From the NCBI GenBank assembly GCA_946629155.1, contig CAMOXM010000017.1, positions 1 to 19,522 on the forward strand: a stretch of DNA of 19,522 nucleotides, given 5' to 3'. Below are positions 1-6,634 of this stretch, in pieces. Source of the stretch: UBA9848 sp003454065. Its GTDB lineage: Bacteria > Spirochaetota > Spirochaetia > Sphaerochaetales > Sphaerochaetaceae. The position numbers and the translations under genes are program-made. The stretch's first letter is position 1. Each line of letters starts with the position of its first letter. A model generated the notes under the pieces. That model made no database searches and had not been told where the DNA came from. It worked only from the letters and a program-made list of their open reading frames with translations.

Positions 1-7
1 GCAACAA

Positions 8-1414
8 TCAGGGATGAAACTTAAGATGAATCCGCTGTTCGAAACGGAAAAATCTCTTCCCTCCGAAAAACTTGGAGAAAATGCTCTCAAGGACTTCTTC
101 GGCGATTTCACCAGAGCTGCTGCTCCCGCTGACGAGTTCGGACAAATCCTGAAGCGCCTCCGAGACGAGAATCGCGCAAATCTCGATAGGAGGCTTGCTC
201 TTGATTTTCTTCAATGTCTGCAATATACGCCTTAGAATATTCTCCTGCCTGGCGCTGGTAAGCAGCATGCCGCCTTCGTCAAGCCTTAAAATCCCCTTGA
301 TGCGTTTGGAAATCTCCGCCACCAAAGCGTCAATGCCATCGCCTGTCTTGCACGAAATGAATATCTCATCGCCATTTGAACCGGCGGCGGCGCGCTTGAT
401 GCGCAAATCGGACTTGCCCCTGACGCGTATTACAGGCTTGCCATCCGCCTCGAGCCTCCGAATTATCCTATCGTATTGCGCATTATCCTCATCATCGCTT
501 GCGAAATAGATTATCAAATCCGCCTCTTCGGCTTTTCTCACGCTGCGCCTGATTCCCTCGCTTTCAATCGCATCATCTGTTTCGTTCAGGCCGGCAGTAT
601 CGTAAAGCATGACTTTCTGACCGCAAATAGTCGCTTCCTCTCCGACGTAATCGCGCGTCGTGCCTCGGATCGGGGACACTATGGAGCGATCGTCTTTCAA
701 TAGGAAATTGAAGAGCGAGCTTTTGCCTTCGTTGGTCTTGCCGAAAATAACTATGCCGACTCCTTCCTCCCGCTTCTTCGACATCTCATACCCCGATATG
801 AGAGATGCAATGCTTCCGATCAGCTCTGAAATCTCATTTTCGGGAAATGAAATATGCTCATCATATTCGTCTTCGCTGTAATCCAATTGAAGCTCGAAGC
901 CGGATGCTATGGAAACAAGATGTTCTCTTATTTGCGAAAAAGCTTCGTCAAGCGCCCCCGCCATGCTTTCAAGCGCCTGCCTTTGCTGGTTTTCGCTCCT
1001 GCTATTGATCAAGGCAAGAACGCTTTCAGCCTGCAGAACGGTAAGAGCGCCGTTTCTAAGCGCCCTATATGTGAACTCTCCCCTCAAAGCCTTCCTGAAG
1101 CCGATTCTGCCGAAAACCCTATCGAGTGTGCCTATTATGGAAACGCTGCCGTGAATGGAAATCTCCACGCATTCCTCTTTGGTGTAGCCATGTCCTTTGG
1201 CGAATACGGACAGCAAGGCGTCGTCTATGTGCTTTCCATCGCAGACCAATTTCCTGAAAGCAAGGCATTTGTTCTCAGGCACGACAATTTTCCTATCCAA
1301 GATCTTGTTTAGCAGCCTTATGCTTCCTTTGCCCGAAACACGATAGACGGCTATTGCGGAAACGCCATAGACGGTGCACAGCGCATAAATGGGATCATCG
1401 TTCAGGTAAGACAT
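8..1414 (-). CDS. mnmE: tRNA uridine-5-carboxymethylaminomethyl(34) synthesis GTPase MnmE
   Basis: MnmE works with MnmG to modify the wobble uridine of tRNAs that read split codon boxes; it is a cytosolic dimeric GTPase. The 468 residues show the family order: an N-terminal folate-binding domain (about 1-115), a helical domain, a Ras-like G domain (about 218-372), then the helical C-terminus. Visible G motifs are the P-loop GKTNEGKSS (225-233, keeping the potassium-binding Asn), GTTRD (251-255) and DTAGL (272-276). Two features are odd. The G4 motif, normally NKxD, reads GKSD (333-336). The family's C-terminal CIGK reads FGGK (450-453), losing the conserved Cys, and is followed by 15 extra residues. 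The ATG overlaps the end of rsmD by 13 bases and is preceded by GAGGAAGAG. The identity is secure; full activity is less certain because of the altered motifs. Confidence 0.95.
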   Translation of the reverse strand: MSYLNDDPIYALCTVYGVSAIAVYRVSGKGSIRLLNKILDRKIVVPENKCLAFRKLVCDGKHIDDALLSVFAKGHGYTKEECVEISIHGSVSIIGTLDRVFGRIGFRKALRGEFTYRALRNGALTVLQAESVLALINSRSENQQRQALESMAGALDEAFSQIREHLVSIASGFELQLDYSEDEYDEHISFPENEISELIGSIASLISGYEMSKKREEGVGIVIFGKTNEGKSSLFNFLLKDDRSIVSPIRGTTRDYVGEEATICGQKVMLYDTAGLNETDDAIESEGIRRSVRKAEEADLIIYFASDDEDNAQYDRIIRRLEADGKPVIRVRGKSDLRIKRAAAGSNGDEIFISCKTGDGIDALVAEISKRIKGILRLDEGGMLLTSARQENILRRILQTLKKIKSKPPIEICAILVSEALQDLSELVSGSSSSGEIAEEVLESIFSKFFGGKRFFRFEQRIHLKFHP

Positions 1415-1953
1415 CTCTTCCTCAAAAACCTGACCATGCTCCTGCCGTACGATCTGATGTCGATTGTTTCAAGGCCTGAAACGACATTTTCAAAATCTTT
1501 ATCATCTTCCTTGGGATAATGAATCACCATCACGGAGCTATCCTTCAAAAAAGCATTTTCAAACGCCATATTCAAAAGATCCGTTTTTTTCGCAAAAGCA
1601 AACGGTGGGTCGAGATACACGATATCGTAAGCGCATTCGCCCTTGAACTTCTTCAAAAATGCGAAGGCGTCCATGATGAAAACGTTCTTCTTCTCCTCGA
1701 TAAAGGCAAGGTTCGATGCAAGAATCTTCTTTTTCCCGAAGTCCTTTTCCACGGCGCACACCTCGGACGCTCCTCTGGAAGCCGCTTCCGCGCACATTAT
1801 CCCCGAACCGGAGAATATATCCAGAAAGCTCATGCCTTCGAGGTTCCCCAAAATTGAGAAAACCGATATGCGCATCCTCTCCATGGCGGGTCTGATGACA
1901 CCCGGCGGGCATCGAAGCCTCCTATTCTTGTATTTCCCCGATGTGACTCTCAT
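1402..1953 (-). CDS. rsmD: 16S rRNA (guanine(966)-N(2))-methyltransferase RsmD
   Basis: RsmD transfers a methyl group from S-adenosylmethionine to N2 of G966 of 16S rRNA in the small subunit. The 183-residue length is typical. The N-terminus MRVTSGKYKNRRL matches the family's opening (I-x-G-x-x-k-G-r-x-L), and RPAMERMRISVFSIL (21-35) corresponds to the usual RPTxDRVREaLFNiL. LDIFSGSG (44-51) is the SAM-binding loop and LDPPF (114-118) is the catalytic NPPY-type motif. AAGGAG lies nine bases before the ATG. It starts 23 bases after the ogg stop and overlaps mnmE by 13 bases, so it is probably cotranscribed and translationally coupled with mnmE. Both are RNA-modification genes, which fits the pairing. 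Nothing looks truncated. Confidence 0.93.
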   Translation of the reverse strand: MRVTSGKYKNRRLRCPPGVIRPAMERMRISVFSILGNLEGMSFLDIFSGSGIMCAEAASRGASEVCAVEKDFGKKKILASNLAFIEEKKNVFIMDAFAFLKKFKGECAYDIVYLDPPFAFAKKTDLLNMAFENAFLKDSSVMVIHYPKEDDKDFENVVSGLETIDIRSYGRSMVRFLRKRCLT

Positions 1954-1976
1954 CCGCGCATGACTCCTTGAACGTC

Positions 1977-2795
1977 CTAAAATTTCTCCTGTCTGGCTTT
2001 CATGAACATATATTGCTGCGCAACGCCTGCGTATTCGCCGAAATTCCGCTCGGTTTTTCCGCCTATTCGATTTTCAAGCACCCGTTTTATCCAAACATCT
2101 TTGGGAAAAGCTTCAAGGAACGAATACGAGAAAAGCAGAACGCATGATGCGACCTTATCGCCGACCCCGCTTATCTTCATGAGCTCTTTTTTGGCCTGAT
2201 CGAAAGGCATGCGCTCGATTCCTTCCAAATCCACTTCTCCGGAATTGATCTTCTCCACGGCATCAACGATGTATTGCGAGCGAAACCCCATTCTGCAGCA
2301 TTCCAAATCCCTGACAGTCACGCCATCGAGCTCTGGCGGTCTCGGAAAAGAATACAGCCCCGAAACATCCGAACCCTCCGGAACGCTCTTCAAGACAGGC
2401 TTTCCGAAAAACGAGCAAAAGCGTTCGATAATTCCGGAAATCCTGCGTATGTTGTTGCAAGACGAAACTATGAAGCTCAAAAGCGTTTCGAAATGGTTCT
2501 GCTTCAATATCCTGAGCCCTTTGAATTCGTCCAAAGCCGAATCAAGATACGGATCAATGCCGGAAAGTTTTTTGCAAATGCCCTCCCAATCCAAACTCAT
2601 ATTGAAAAAAGCATAAAGCGGAGACGATGCCTCTACTCTTTCCATCACCTCTGCGCAAAGCACCCAAAGGCAATCCGATATTACGCCTCGCCACAGCCCA
2701 TCGGAACCTTTTTTCCAGCGAAATGCCTGTCCCGAATCGAGGGAAATCAAAGCAGAAGCATCGAGCGAATGCCAATCGCAACCGCATCGGACCAT
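1977..2795 (-). CDS. ogg: 8-oxoguanine DNA glycosylase / AP lyase (Ogg1 type)
   Basis: This is a bifunctional base-excision repair enzyme that removes 8-oxoguanine opposite cytosine and nicks the abasic site. The 272 residues show the Ogg1 N-terminal domain with SGQAFRW (21-27), then the HhH-GPD fold. LLSFIVSSCNNIRRI (105-119) matches the eukaryotic FSFICSSNNNIARI helix that reads the opposite cytosine. The hairpin ISGVGDKVASC (208-218) places the Schiff-base lysine at K214, and FPKDVW (230-235) supplies the catalytic aspartate D233. Ogg1-type enzymes in bacteria are known mainly from Clostridia and some other anaerobes, where they replace MutM. The gene lies 15 bases after a lipoprotein gene and 23 bases before rsmD. 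GAAGG stands a few bases before the ATG. The assignment is firm because both catalytic residues are visible. Confidence 0.92.
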   Translation of the reverse strand: MVRCGCDWHSLDASALISLDSGQAFRWKKGSDGLWRGVISDCLWVLCAEVMERVEASSPLYAFFNMSLDWEGICKKLSGIDPYLDSALDEFKGLRILKQNHFETLLSFIVSSCNNIRRISGIIERFCSFFGKPVLKSVPEGSDVSGLYSFPRPPELDGVTVRDLECCRMGFRSQYIVDAVEKINSGEVDLEGIERMPFDQAKKELMKISGVGDKVASCVLLFSYSFLEAFPKDVWIKRVLENRIGGKTERNFGEYAGVAQQYMFMKARQEKF

Positions 2796-2810
2796 AATGC
2801 CTTCAAAAAA

Positions 2811-4157
2811 TCAGGAGCCGAACACCGCAATGCGACCTGATGCTTCGGTTCCGTTGGTCCTCATCTCCATCGGCTTTATGGAATCGAAAGAATATGTCGC
2901 AAGACCGTTTTCCGTACTTAAGACGAGAATCTTGTATTCTGTCTTTTCGGAGCTCTTAAGAATCACAGGATACAATTCCGAAATCTCCTCACTTCTGAGA
3001 TTCTCTGCGAATCCTGCGGTCTGAACATGCCCTTTGTATTCGTCCGTGGAATTATATATCTTGTTGTCTTCCGGAGTTTTGTTGTAGCAATATATTATGA
3101 ATCCGTTGCCGTTATACCTTGCGAAAACCGTTACGGCTGGAGTGTCGGAGCCATCATGCCTGAACACTACCGGCGGAGTGTATCTGTTGTATGAGAAAGA
3201 GGAATCCGCAGTATAGTTATACGACCTATCGACTTCTGAATGCAATATGTTGCCGGACTGCGTGATCCCCATGAACTTGCCGTCCGGATAAACGATGAAA
3301 TTCCTTATTCTGATATCTTTGAGCTTGTCATAATGCTTGGCATCGAAAGGATGATCCCCCAATCCTATGGAATAGTAGTCCTGCTTCTGTATGTCGTCAT
3401 CACCCACTGTCGTGTATAAGACGGCGGCATTCACAGCATCCGAATCTTCCCAAAATCCGTAGATAAGGTTGCCGCTTCTAAATGATCTGACGCTGCTGAA
3501 TCCCAATTTCCCATCAGCAATAGTCCAATGACCTATGTGATATTCGTACGACCCATCGGCGGTATCTGCGATGTTCTTCGTGCGATACATGATCAGGTGG
3601 CTTGCATTCACAAGGCTTTTGGAAACGAAAACATAATTCTCCGCATCTTGCGAGAACGACAATTCGCTCACGGTCATCCCGCTGGGGTCGAAATTCGCCG
3701 GACTCTTCAAATCGACGGAATAGTAATGCATGGAATCCGATGCTATGGAATTCTCTACGGTCTGAATCAGGATGACAGGATTCTGCGATGAATACGTTGA
3801 AGGGATGCAGATTCCCCTGACAAGCCCTTTCACATTGAAATTCTCATCGCCATTCAATATGGTCGCCTTCGTCAGAAACTCATCCGCGCTCTGATCCGTA
3901 TTCGCGGAAACCACATGCAAGCCGTCGTTGGCAATAAGGAACACGAAATCCACTTTCGATATTCCGTTCCCGGCATCGGTCGCATAAGCCACTTCCGCCT
4001 GCCGCCACACCTTCGCAGACTTCTCCCTTGATGTCGATACGCCTTGCATTATGGAAATCGAACTGGCTTCATTGCAAGATGCCAGCCCGATAAGCAGAAG
4101 CAAAACCGCCGTTGCCGCAAATCGAATGCTTGAAACAAACTTGATTCGGTTTTTCAT
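2811..4157 (-). CDS. Uncharacterised lipoprotein, 448 residues
   Basis: I do not recognise this family. The N-terminus is a lipoprotein signal: basic MKNRIK, a hydrophobic core rich in Leu, and the lipobox LASC with Cys28 as the lipidated residue. A membrane-anchored protein exposed to the periplasm or the cell surface is therefore expected. The mature part is rich in Ser, Tyr, Asp and Asn. It has many short hydrophobic beta-strand-like stretches ending in polar turns (for example YPDGKFMG, FHVSxxGL-type turns and VVFRHDGSD), which would suit a beta-propeller-like fold, but I see no confirmed repeat. The start is the ATG at 4155-4157, because AGGAGGTGA lies eight bases before it; an in-frame GTG 12 bases upstream sits inside that ribosome-binding site. 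It follows the barrel gene directly, so the two may act together in the outer membrane. Confidence 0.8.
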   Translation of the reverse strand: MKNRIKFVSSIRFAATAVLLLLIGLASCNEASSISIMQGVSTSREKSAKVWRQAEVAYATDAGNGISKVDFVFLIANDGLHVVSANTDQSADEFLTKATILNGDENFNVKGLVRGICIPSTYSSQNPVILIQTVENSIASDSMHYYSVDLKSPANFDPSGMTVSELSFSQDAENYVFVSKSLVNASHLIMYRTKNIADTADGSYEYHIGHWTIADGKLGFSSVRSFRSGNLIYGFWEDSDAVNAAVLYTTVGDDDIQKQDYYSIGLGDHPFDAKHYDKLKDIRIRNFIVYPDGKFMGITQSGNILHSEVDRSYNYTADSSFSYNRYTPPVVFRHDGSDTPAVTVFARYNGNGFIIYCYNKTPEDNKIYNSTDEYKGHVQTAGFAENLRSEEISELYPVILKSSEKTEYKILVLSTENGLATYSFDSIKPMEMRTNGTEASGRIAVFGS

Positions 4158-4165
4158 AAGACGCC

Positions 4166-4174
4166 TCACCTCCT
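4166..4174 (-). promoter_or_regulatory. Perfect Shine-Dalgarno sequence of the lipoprotein gene
   Basis: Read on the minus strand this is AGGAGGTGA, fully complementary to the usual 3' end of 16S rRNA, eight bases before the ATG at 4157. It decides the start of the lipoprotein gene. The same bases encode Arg-Arg-stop at the end of the reading frame that continues from the barrel gene beyond its TAA. Confidence 0.85.
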
Positions 4175-4249
4175 GTACGTGACTCCGAGAACAATCGGAA
4201 TGAATCCCGAGATGTTGCTCTTATAGCTATCGGCATATAATTCCGGTTA
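4166..4249 (-). other. In-frame TAA followed by a 26-codon extension of the barrel gene
   Basis: After the TAA at 4247-4249 the barrel frame stays open for 26 codons (beginning PELYADSYKSN and ending SGFIPIVLGVTYRR) and stops at TGA 4166-4168, eight bases before the next ATG. The alternating hydrophobic pattern resembles the last strand and final hairpin of an outer-membrane barrel. One base change from TAT or TAC (Tyr) or CAA (Gln) would create the TAA. The extension also brings the gene spacing down to that seen elsewhere in the window. Confidence 0.65.
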
Positions 4250-4798
4250 AATCCAAAAGCCGGTCCTGAATATCGCCCCCCAGCTTTCCGACCAGAACGC
4301 ATTGACTCCTATTTCAACGCCGGCATGCAGGACGAAATGCTCTTGGGAATGGTATTTCCAATAGTTCACGCCAAGGAAAGCCGACGCCGGAACCTCGACG
4401 ATTCCCTGCGAAAACAATATGTAATTGGCTTTGCAGAGAATAGGAACCTTGGACAATATCCTGCCGCCCCTGTCGTATGCGAAATCATATCCCAAAATTC
4501 CGCCTACGGACAGCTTGTCATTCAAAAAATAGCCTACATCGGCTTCCACTCCGCCCTGAATGCCTTTGAATCCCATATCGGAAAAAACAAGCGTTTGGCC
4601 CGAATGGTTGTCCGGCTCCCCCTTCTGCAAATGCACAAAAGTCGGGATGGACAAAGGAATCCTGAGGTTTATCTGATAGTTGCCCTTGCTGTATTCCGCC
4701 ACCGCATTCGCAGGCAGAAGCGCAAGCATCAGGACAAACAAGGATATCACGCCCATGCGCTTGAACGCATCAGGCCTTTTTTTCCAAAAAACACACAT
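4247..4798 (-). CDS. Small outer-membrane beta-barrel protein, cut short by an in-frame TAA
   Basis: This is an exported protein of 183 residues with no family I can name. The start at 4798 gives a proper signal peptide: charged n-region (KKRPDAFKR), hydrophobic core (about 15-29) and a type I cleavage site NAVA|EYS after residue 34. No lipobox cysteine is present. The mature part alternates hydrophobic and polar residues in strand pairs separated by short polar turns, with many Gly and aromatic residues: INLRIPLSIPTF, VEADVGYFLNDKLSVGGILG and LHAGVEIGVNAFW. That is typical of 8-10 strand outer-membrane barrels in spirochaetes. It ends at TAA after TGFWI, but the same frame continues for 26 codons and ends GFIPIVLGVTYRR, a convincing final strand. 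No Shine-Dalgarno is visible before the ATG. A GTG at 4825 is a weaker start because it lies between the promoter elements. Confidence 0.68.
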   Translation of the reverse strand: MCVFWKKRPDAFKRMGVISLFVLMLALLPANAVAEYSKGNYQINLRIPLSIPTFVHLQKGEPDNHSGQTLVFSDMGFKGIQGGVEADVGYFLNDKLSVGGILGYDFAYDRGGRILSKVPILCKANYILFSQGIVEVPASAFLGVNYWKYHSQEHFVLHAGVEIGVNAFWSESWGAIFRTGFWI

Positions 4799-4806
4799 AG
4801 AAAAGG

Positions 4807-4835
4807 ATTCTATTACAAAGGACACTTTTTTTCAA
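4807..4835 (-). promoter_or_regulatory. Promoter of the barrel/lipoprotein unit, with almost no leader
   Basis: On the minus strand TTGAAA (4830-4835) and TAGAAT (4807-4812) are separated by 17 bases, a good sigma-70 promoter. Only eight bases lie between the -10 box and the ATG at 4798, so initiation at the usual distance would give a leaderless or nearly leaderless transcript. This agrees with the absence of a Shine-Dalgarno sequence there. Confidence 0.55.
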
Positions 4836-5456
4836 TCGTTGCGTTTCGTACGATGGCGAGCACCTGCGGGCGATAAATCCATCAATCGCTTCCGAGCGCC
4901 GAGCCATACGAACGGAAAACGCCATGCGGCTGCGCCAACGAGGCCGACGAAGCAGAGCTCGCGGCGGAACCGGCCGATGCGAAGGCGGAAGGCAAGAGCC
5001 CGAAACGACGCCTGCGGGAACCGGATAATCGCCAGCTAAAAAAATTGTCTCATCTCAAATCTGCTCGCAGAGGTTGCCAAAGGCTATCGCTTCATTGCAA
5101 GCCAAGCAATCTTTTCAGAATCGCCAGACAATCAAACTTATGCTTTTCGGACAACATGCCGAAAATTCTGAATGAGGTTTTTTCAAAACTAATTTCAAGA
5201 CGTTGCGAAGCCTATTCCGGCGCAAGGCGTTCCCCTCCGAAACTGGCTGATACTTTGCGTATATGTCCGTTTCAAAGGGGAATCCGCAGGACTTGCGGCT
5301 TGCACCGGAAGAGCGAGCAGCGTGAAGGAAGGATTTTTGAAAAAGCCTTTGAATAACTCCAGAGACAATTCGGCTTCCACTTTGCCGATTTCCCATCTCC
5401 CGCATTCTTTCGAATCCAATGTCCTGCCTATCGGATTCGTTCTGGTTATTTGCATT
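4836..5456. other. Long region without a convincing gene; contains a GC-rich island
   Basis: About 620 bases separate the sigma-like gene from the barrel promoter. Bases 4855-5036 are visibly GC-richer than everything around them and open in several frames on both strands; such openness follows from the composition and does not indicate a gene. Bases 5115-5456 hold two overlapping minus-strand frames with coding-like stretches that switch near 5290-5310, perhaps a decayed gene. A 7-base hairpin (TTTTCGG 5144-5150 with CCGAAAA 5159-5165) lies between them. I find no tRNA, RNase P, tmRNA or SRP RNA signature. Confidence 0.5.
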
Positions 5457-6467
5457 TCATCCATCTTCATCAACATCGTCAAGGTCAAGGCTGCGCCTCA
5501 TGCCCAGCATGCCCTCGGCGATTTTCCCGCCTTTCGAATCCTTCGCAGCCTTCATGCGAAGCAATGTGCGTTTGGCCTTGTAGAGCAGTTTGCGCACGAT
5601 TTCATAGCGGATATTCAATATTTCGGCAATGTCGATTTCCGAGACGGTCATAAGAAGCCTTATTCTCCTGGCATGCTCTTCCCAAAGCCTGCGATACCTG
5701 GCTATCTTCCTCTCGACCTCGGTCTTGGCTCTATCATCGATTGCATTGCTCAACCGCTGCATAAGCAAATTGGCCTTCATGAAATACGAATTCTTCTTCT
5801 CGGTGTGGTAATTCACCGCATCGGATCTGCCCTCGATCAACATCTTAGCCTCATCGACAAATGAATGCAGCGCTTCTTTGCCGATACCCAGAAAATCCGC
5901 GACATTGTCTATGACGTCGGAGTCCACGCAGCTGGCATGCCTCAGAATGTAGATTACGAATCCTATCCTATCGTTGTTCGTCACCTTGCGTTTGGCATAC
6001 GGGCTGCGTTTGGTTTTCGGCATTCCGGCATGTGCGTATTCCTCCTCGGACTCTTCGACGAAAAGCCCCGTTCCATCAGCAAAGACGTCACTGAAATACT
6101 CATCCTCTCCCAAAAGCAATCCCGCCCTTGCAAATTGGCTTATCGAACGGTTTCGAGCATTTTCCAATGAGGTCTTGAGTTTGTAGTAGCGATAGCTCGC
6201 ATAGCAGAAGCTGGAGAACAAATCGACAAATGAGCCTTTTCCGCTGTCGTAGCAGTCAATGAGCATTTTGATTTTAGGCATGATATTCTCCACGAAAAAC
6301 ATTGACGCGGAATCCTCGTCCCTGTCCTTGTCAATAATCATGAAATAAGCATATTCGAATAGCATGGATTCGATTCTGCTTAAGATTCCGCCGCTACTCG
6401 CCTTCCCGGATTTATACTCCAGAGCAAGATCGTTGATCGCATCCGTCAACGAACGGTAATCGAACAT
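5457..6467 (-). CDS. Sigma-70-like protein of unknown family
   Basis: This 336-residue cytosolic protein is not one I can name. Two parts recall a sigma factor. Residues 56-112 (FVENIMPKIKMLIDCYDSGKG followed by SFVDLFSSFCYASYRYYKLK, then an Arg-rich stretch) resemble the core-binding helices of region 2. Residues 273-304 (TVSEIDIAEILNIRYEIVRK, then LLYKAKRTLLRM) look like the helix-turn-helix of region 4. Between them lie an acidic linker (about 120-146), a basic patch (151-162) and a helical segment with a second possible helix-turn-helix (about 186-210). The tail is acidic (LDLDDVDEDG). The likely role is transcription control, but DNA contact, promoter choice and partners are unknown. It has long gaps on both sides and so may be a single-gene unit. 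A GAGG about nine bases upstream supports the ATG. Confidence 0.72.
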   Translation of the reverse strand: MFDYRSLTDAINDLALEYKSGKASSGGILSRIESMLFEYAYFMIIDKDRDEDSASMFFVENIMPKIKMLIDCYDSGKGSFVDLFSSFCYASYRYYKLKTSLENARNRSISQFARAGLLLGEDEYFSDVFADGTGLFVEESEEEYAHAGMPKTKRSPYAKRKVTNNDRIGFVIYILRHASCVDSDVIDNVADFLGIGKEALHSFVDEAKMLIEGRSDAVNYHTEKKNSYFMKANLLMQRLSNAIDDRAKTEVERKIARYRRLWEEHARRIRLLMTVSEIDIAEILNIRYEIVRKLLYKAKRTLLRMKAAKDSKGGKIAEGMLGMRRSLDLDDVDEDG

Positions 6468-6492
6468 AAAAATAGCCTCGCGGGTTTGAGAC

Positions 6493-6547
6493 TTCTTGCA
6501 AGTGTCCTGAATTTCTGCACGACATTGACCGTCATGCGCTGCAAGAA
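6493..6547 (-). promoter_or_regulatory. Nested inverted repeats upstream of the sigma-like gene
   Basis: A perfect 8-base inverted repeat (TTCTTGCA 6493-6500 with TGCAAGAA 6540-6547) encloses a second 7-base hairpin (GCACGAC 6517-6523 with GTCATGC 6531-6537, one G-T pair, 7-base loop). No T-run follows on the minus strand, so it does not look like a terminator of the fumarase operon. It could be a folded leader or a protein-binding site. An 8-base direct repeat TGTCCTGA occurs inside it (6503-6510) and again at 6588-6595. Confidence 0.45.
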
Positions 6548-6634
6548 TCCCGTAGCACTATCTCTTATGTCCGAAAAAACACCGTTTTGTCCTGATTACC
6601 TCAAAAAATCACCAAAAAAGTTGAATAAACCTCG

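Noticed and set aside
8..70. Frameshift as the cause of the missing CIGK in MnmE
   Set aside because: Neither of the other frames restores a CIGK-like ending, and the aligned frame reads FGGK at the expected place, so substitution plus extension fits better.
4158..4169. GTG start four codons upstream for the 448-residue lipoprotein
   Set aside because: The GTG is part of the AGGAGGTGA ribosome-binding site of the ATG at 4157, and the added MRRL does not improve the signal peptide.
4855..5100. RNase P RNA, tmRNA or SRP RNA in the GC-rich gap
   Set aside because: None of their conserved sequence blocks or a flanking terminator could be found on either strand.
5175..5187. Thirteen-base word AGGTTTTTTCAAA shared with 10004-10016
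   Set aside because: It is mostly a homopolymer run and occurs in two AT-rich gaps without shared flanks, so chance is a sufficient explanation.
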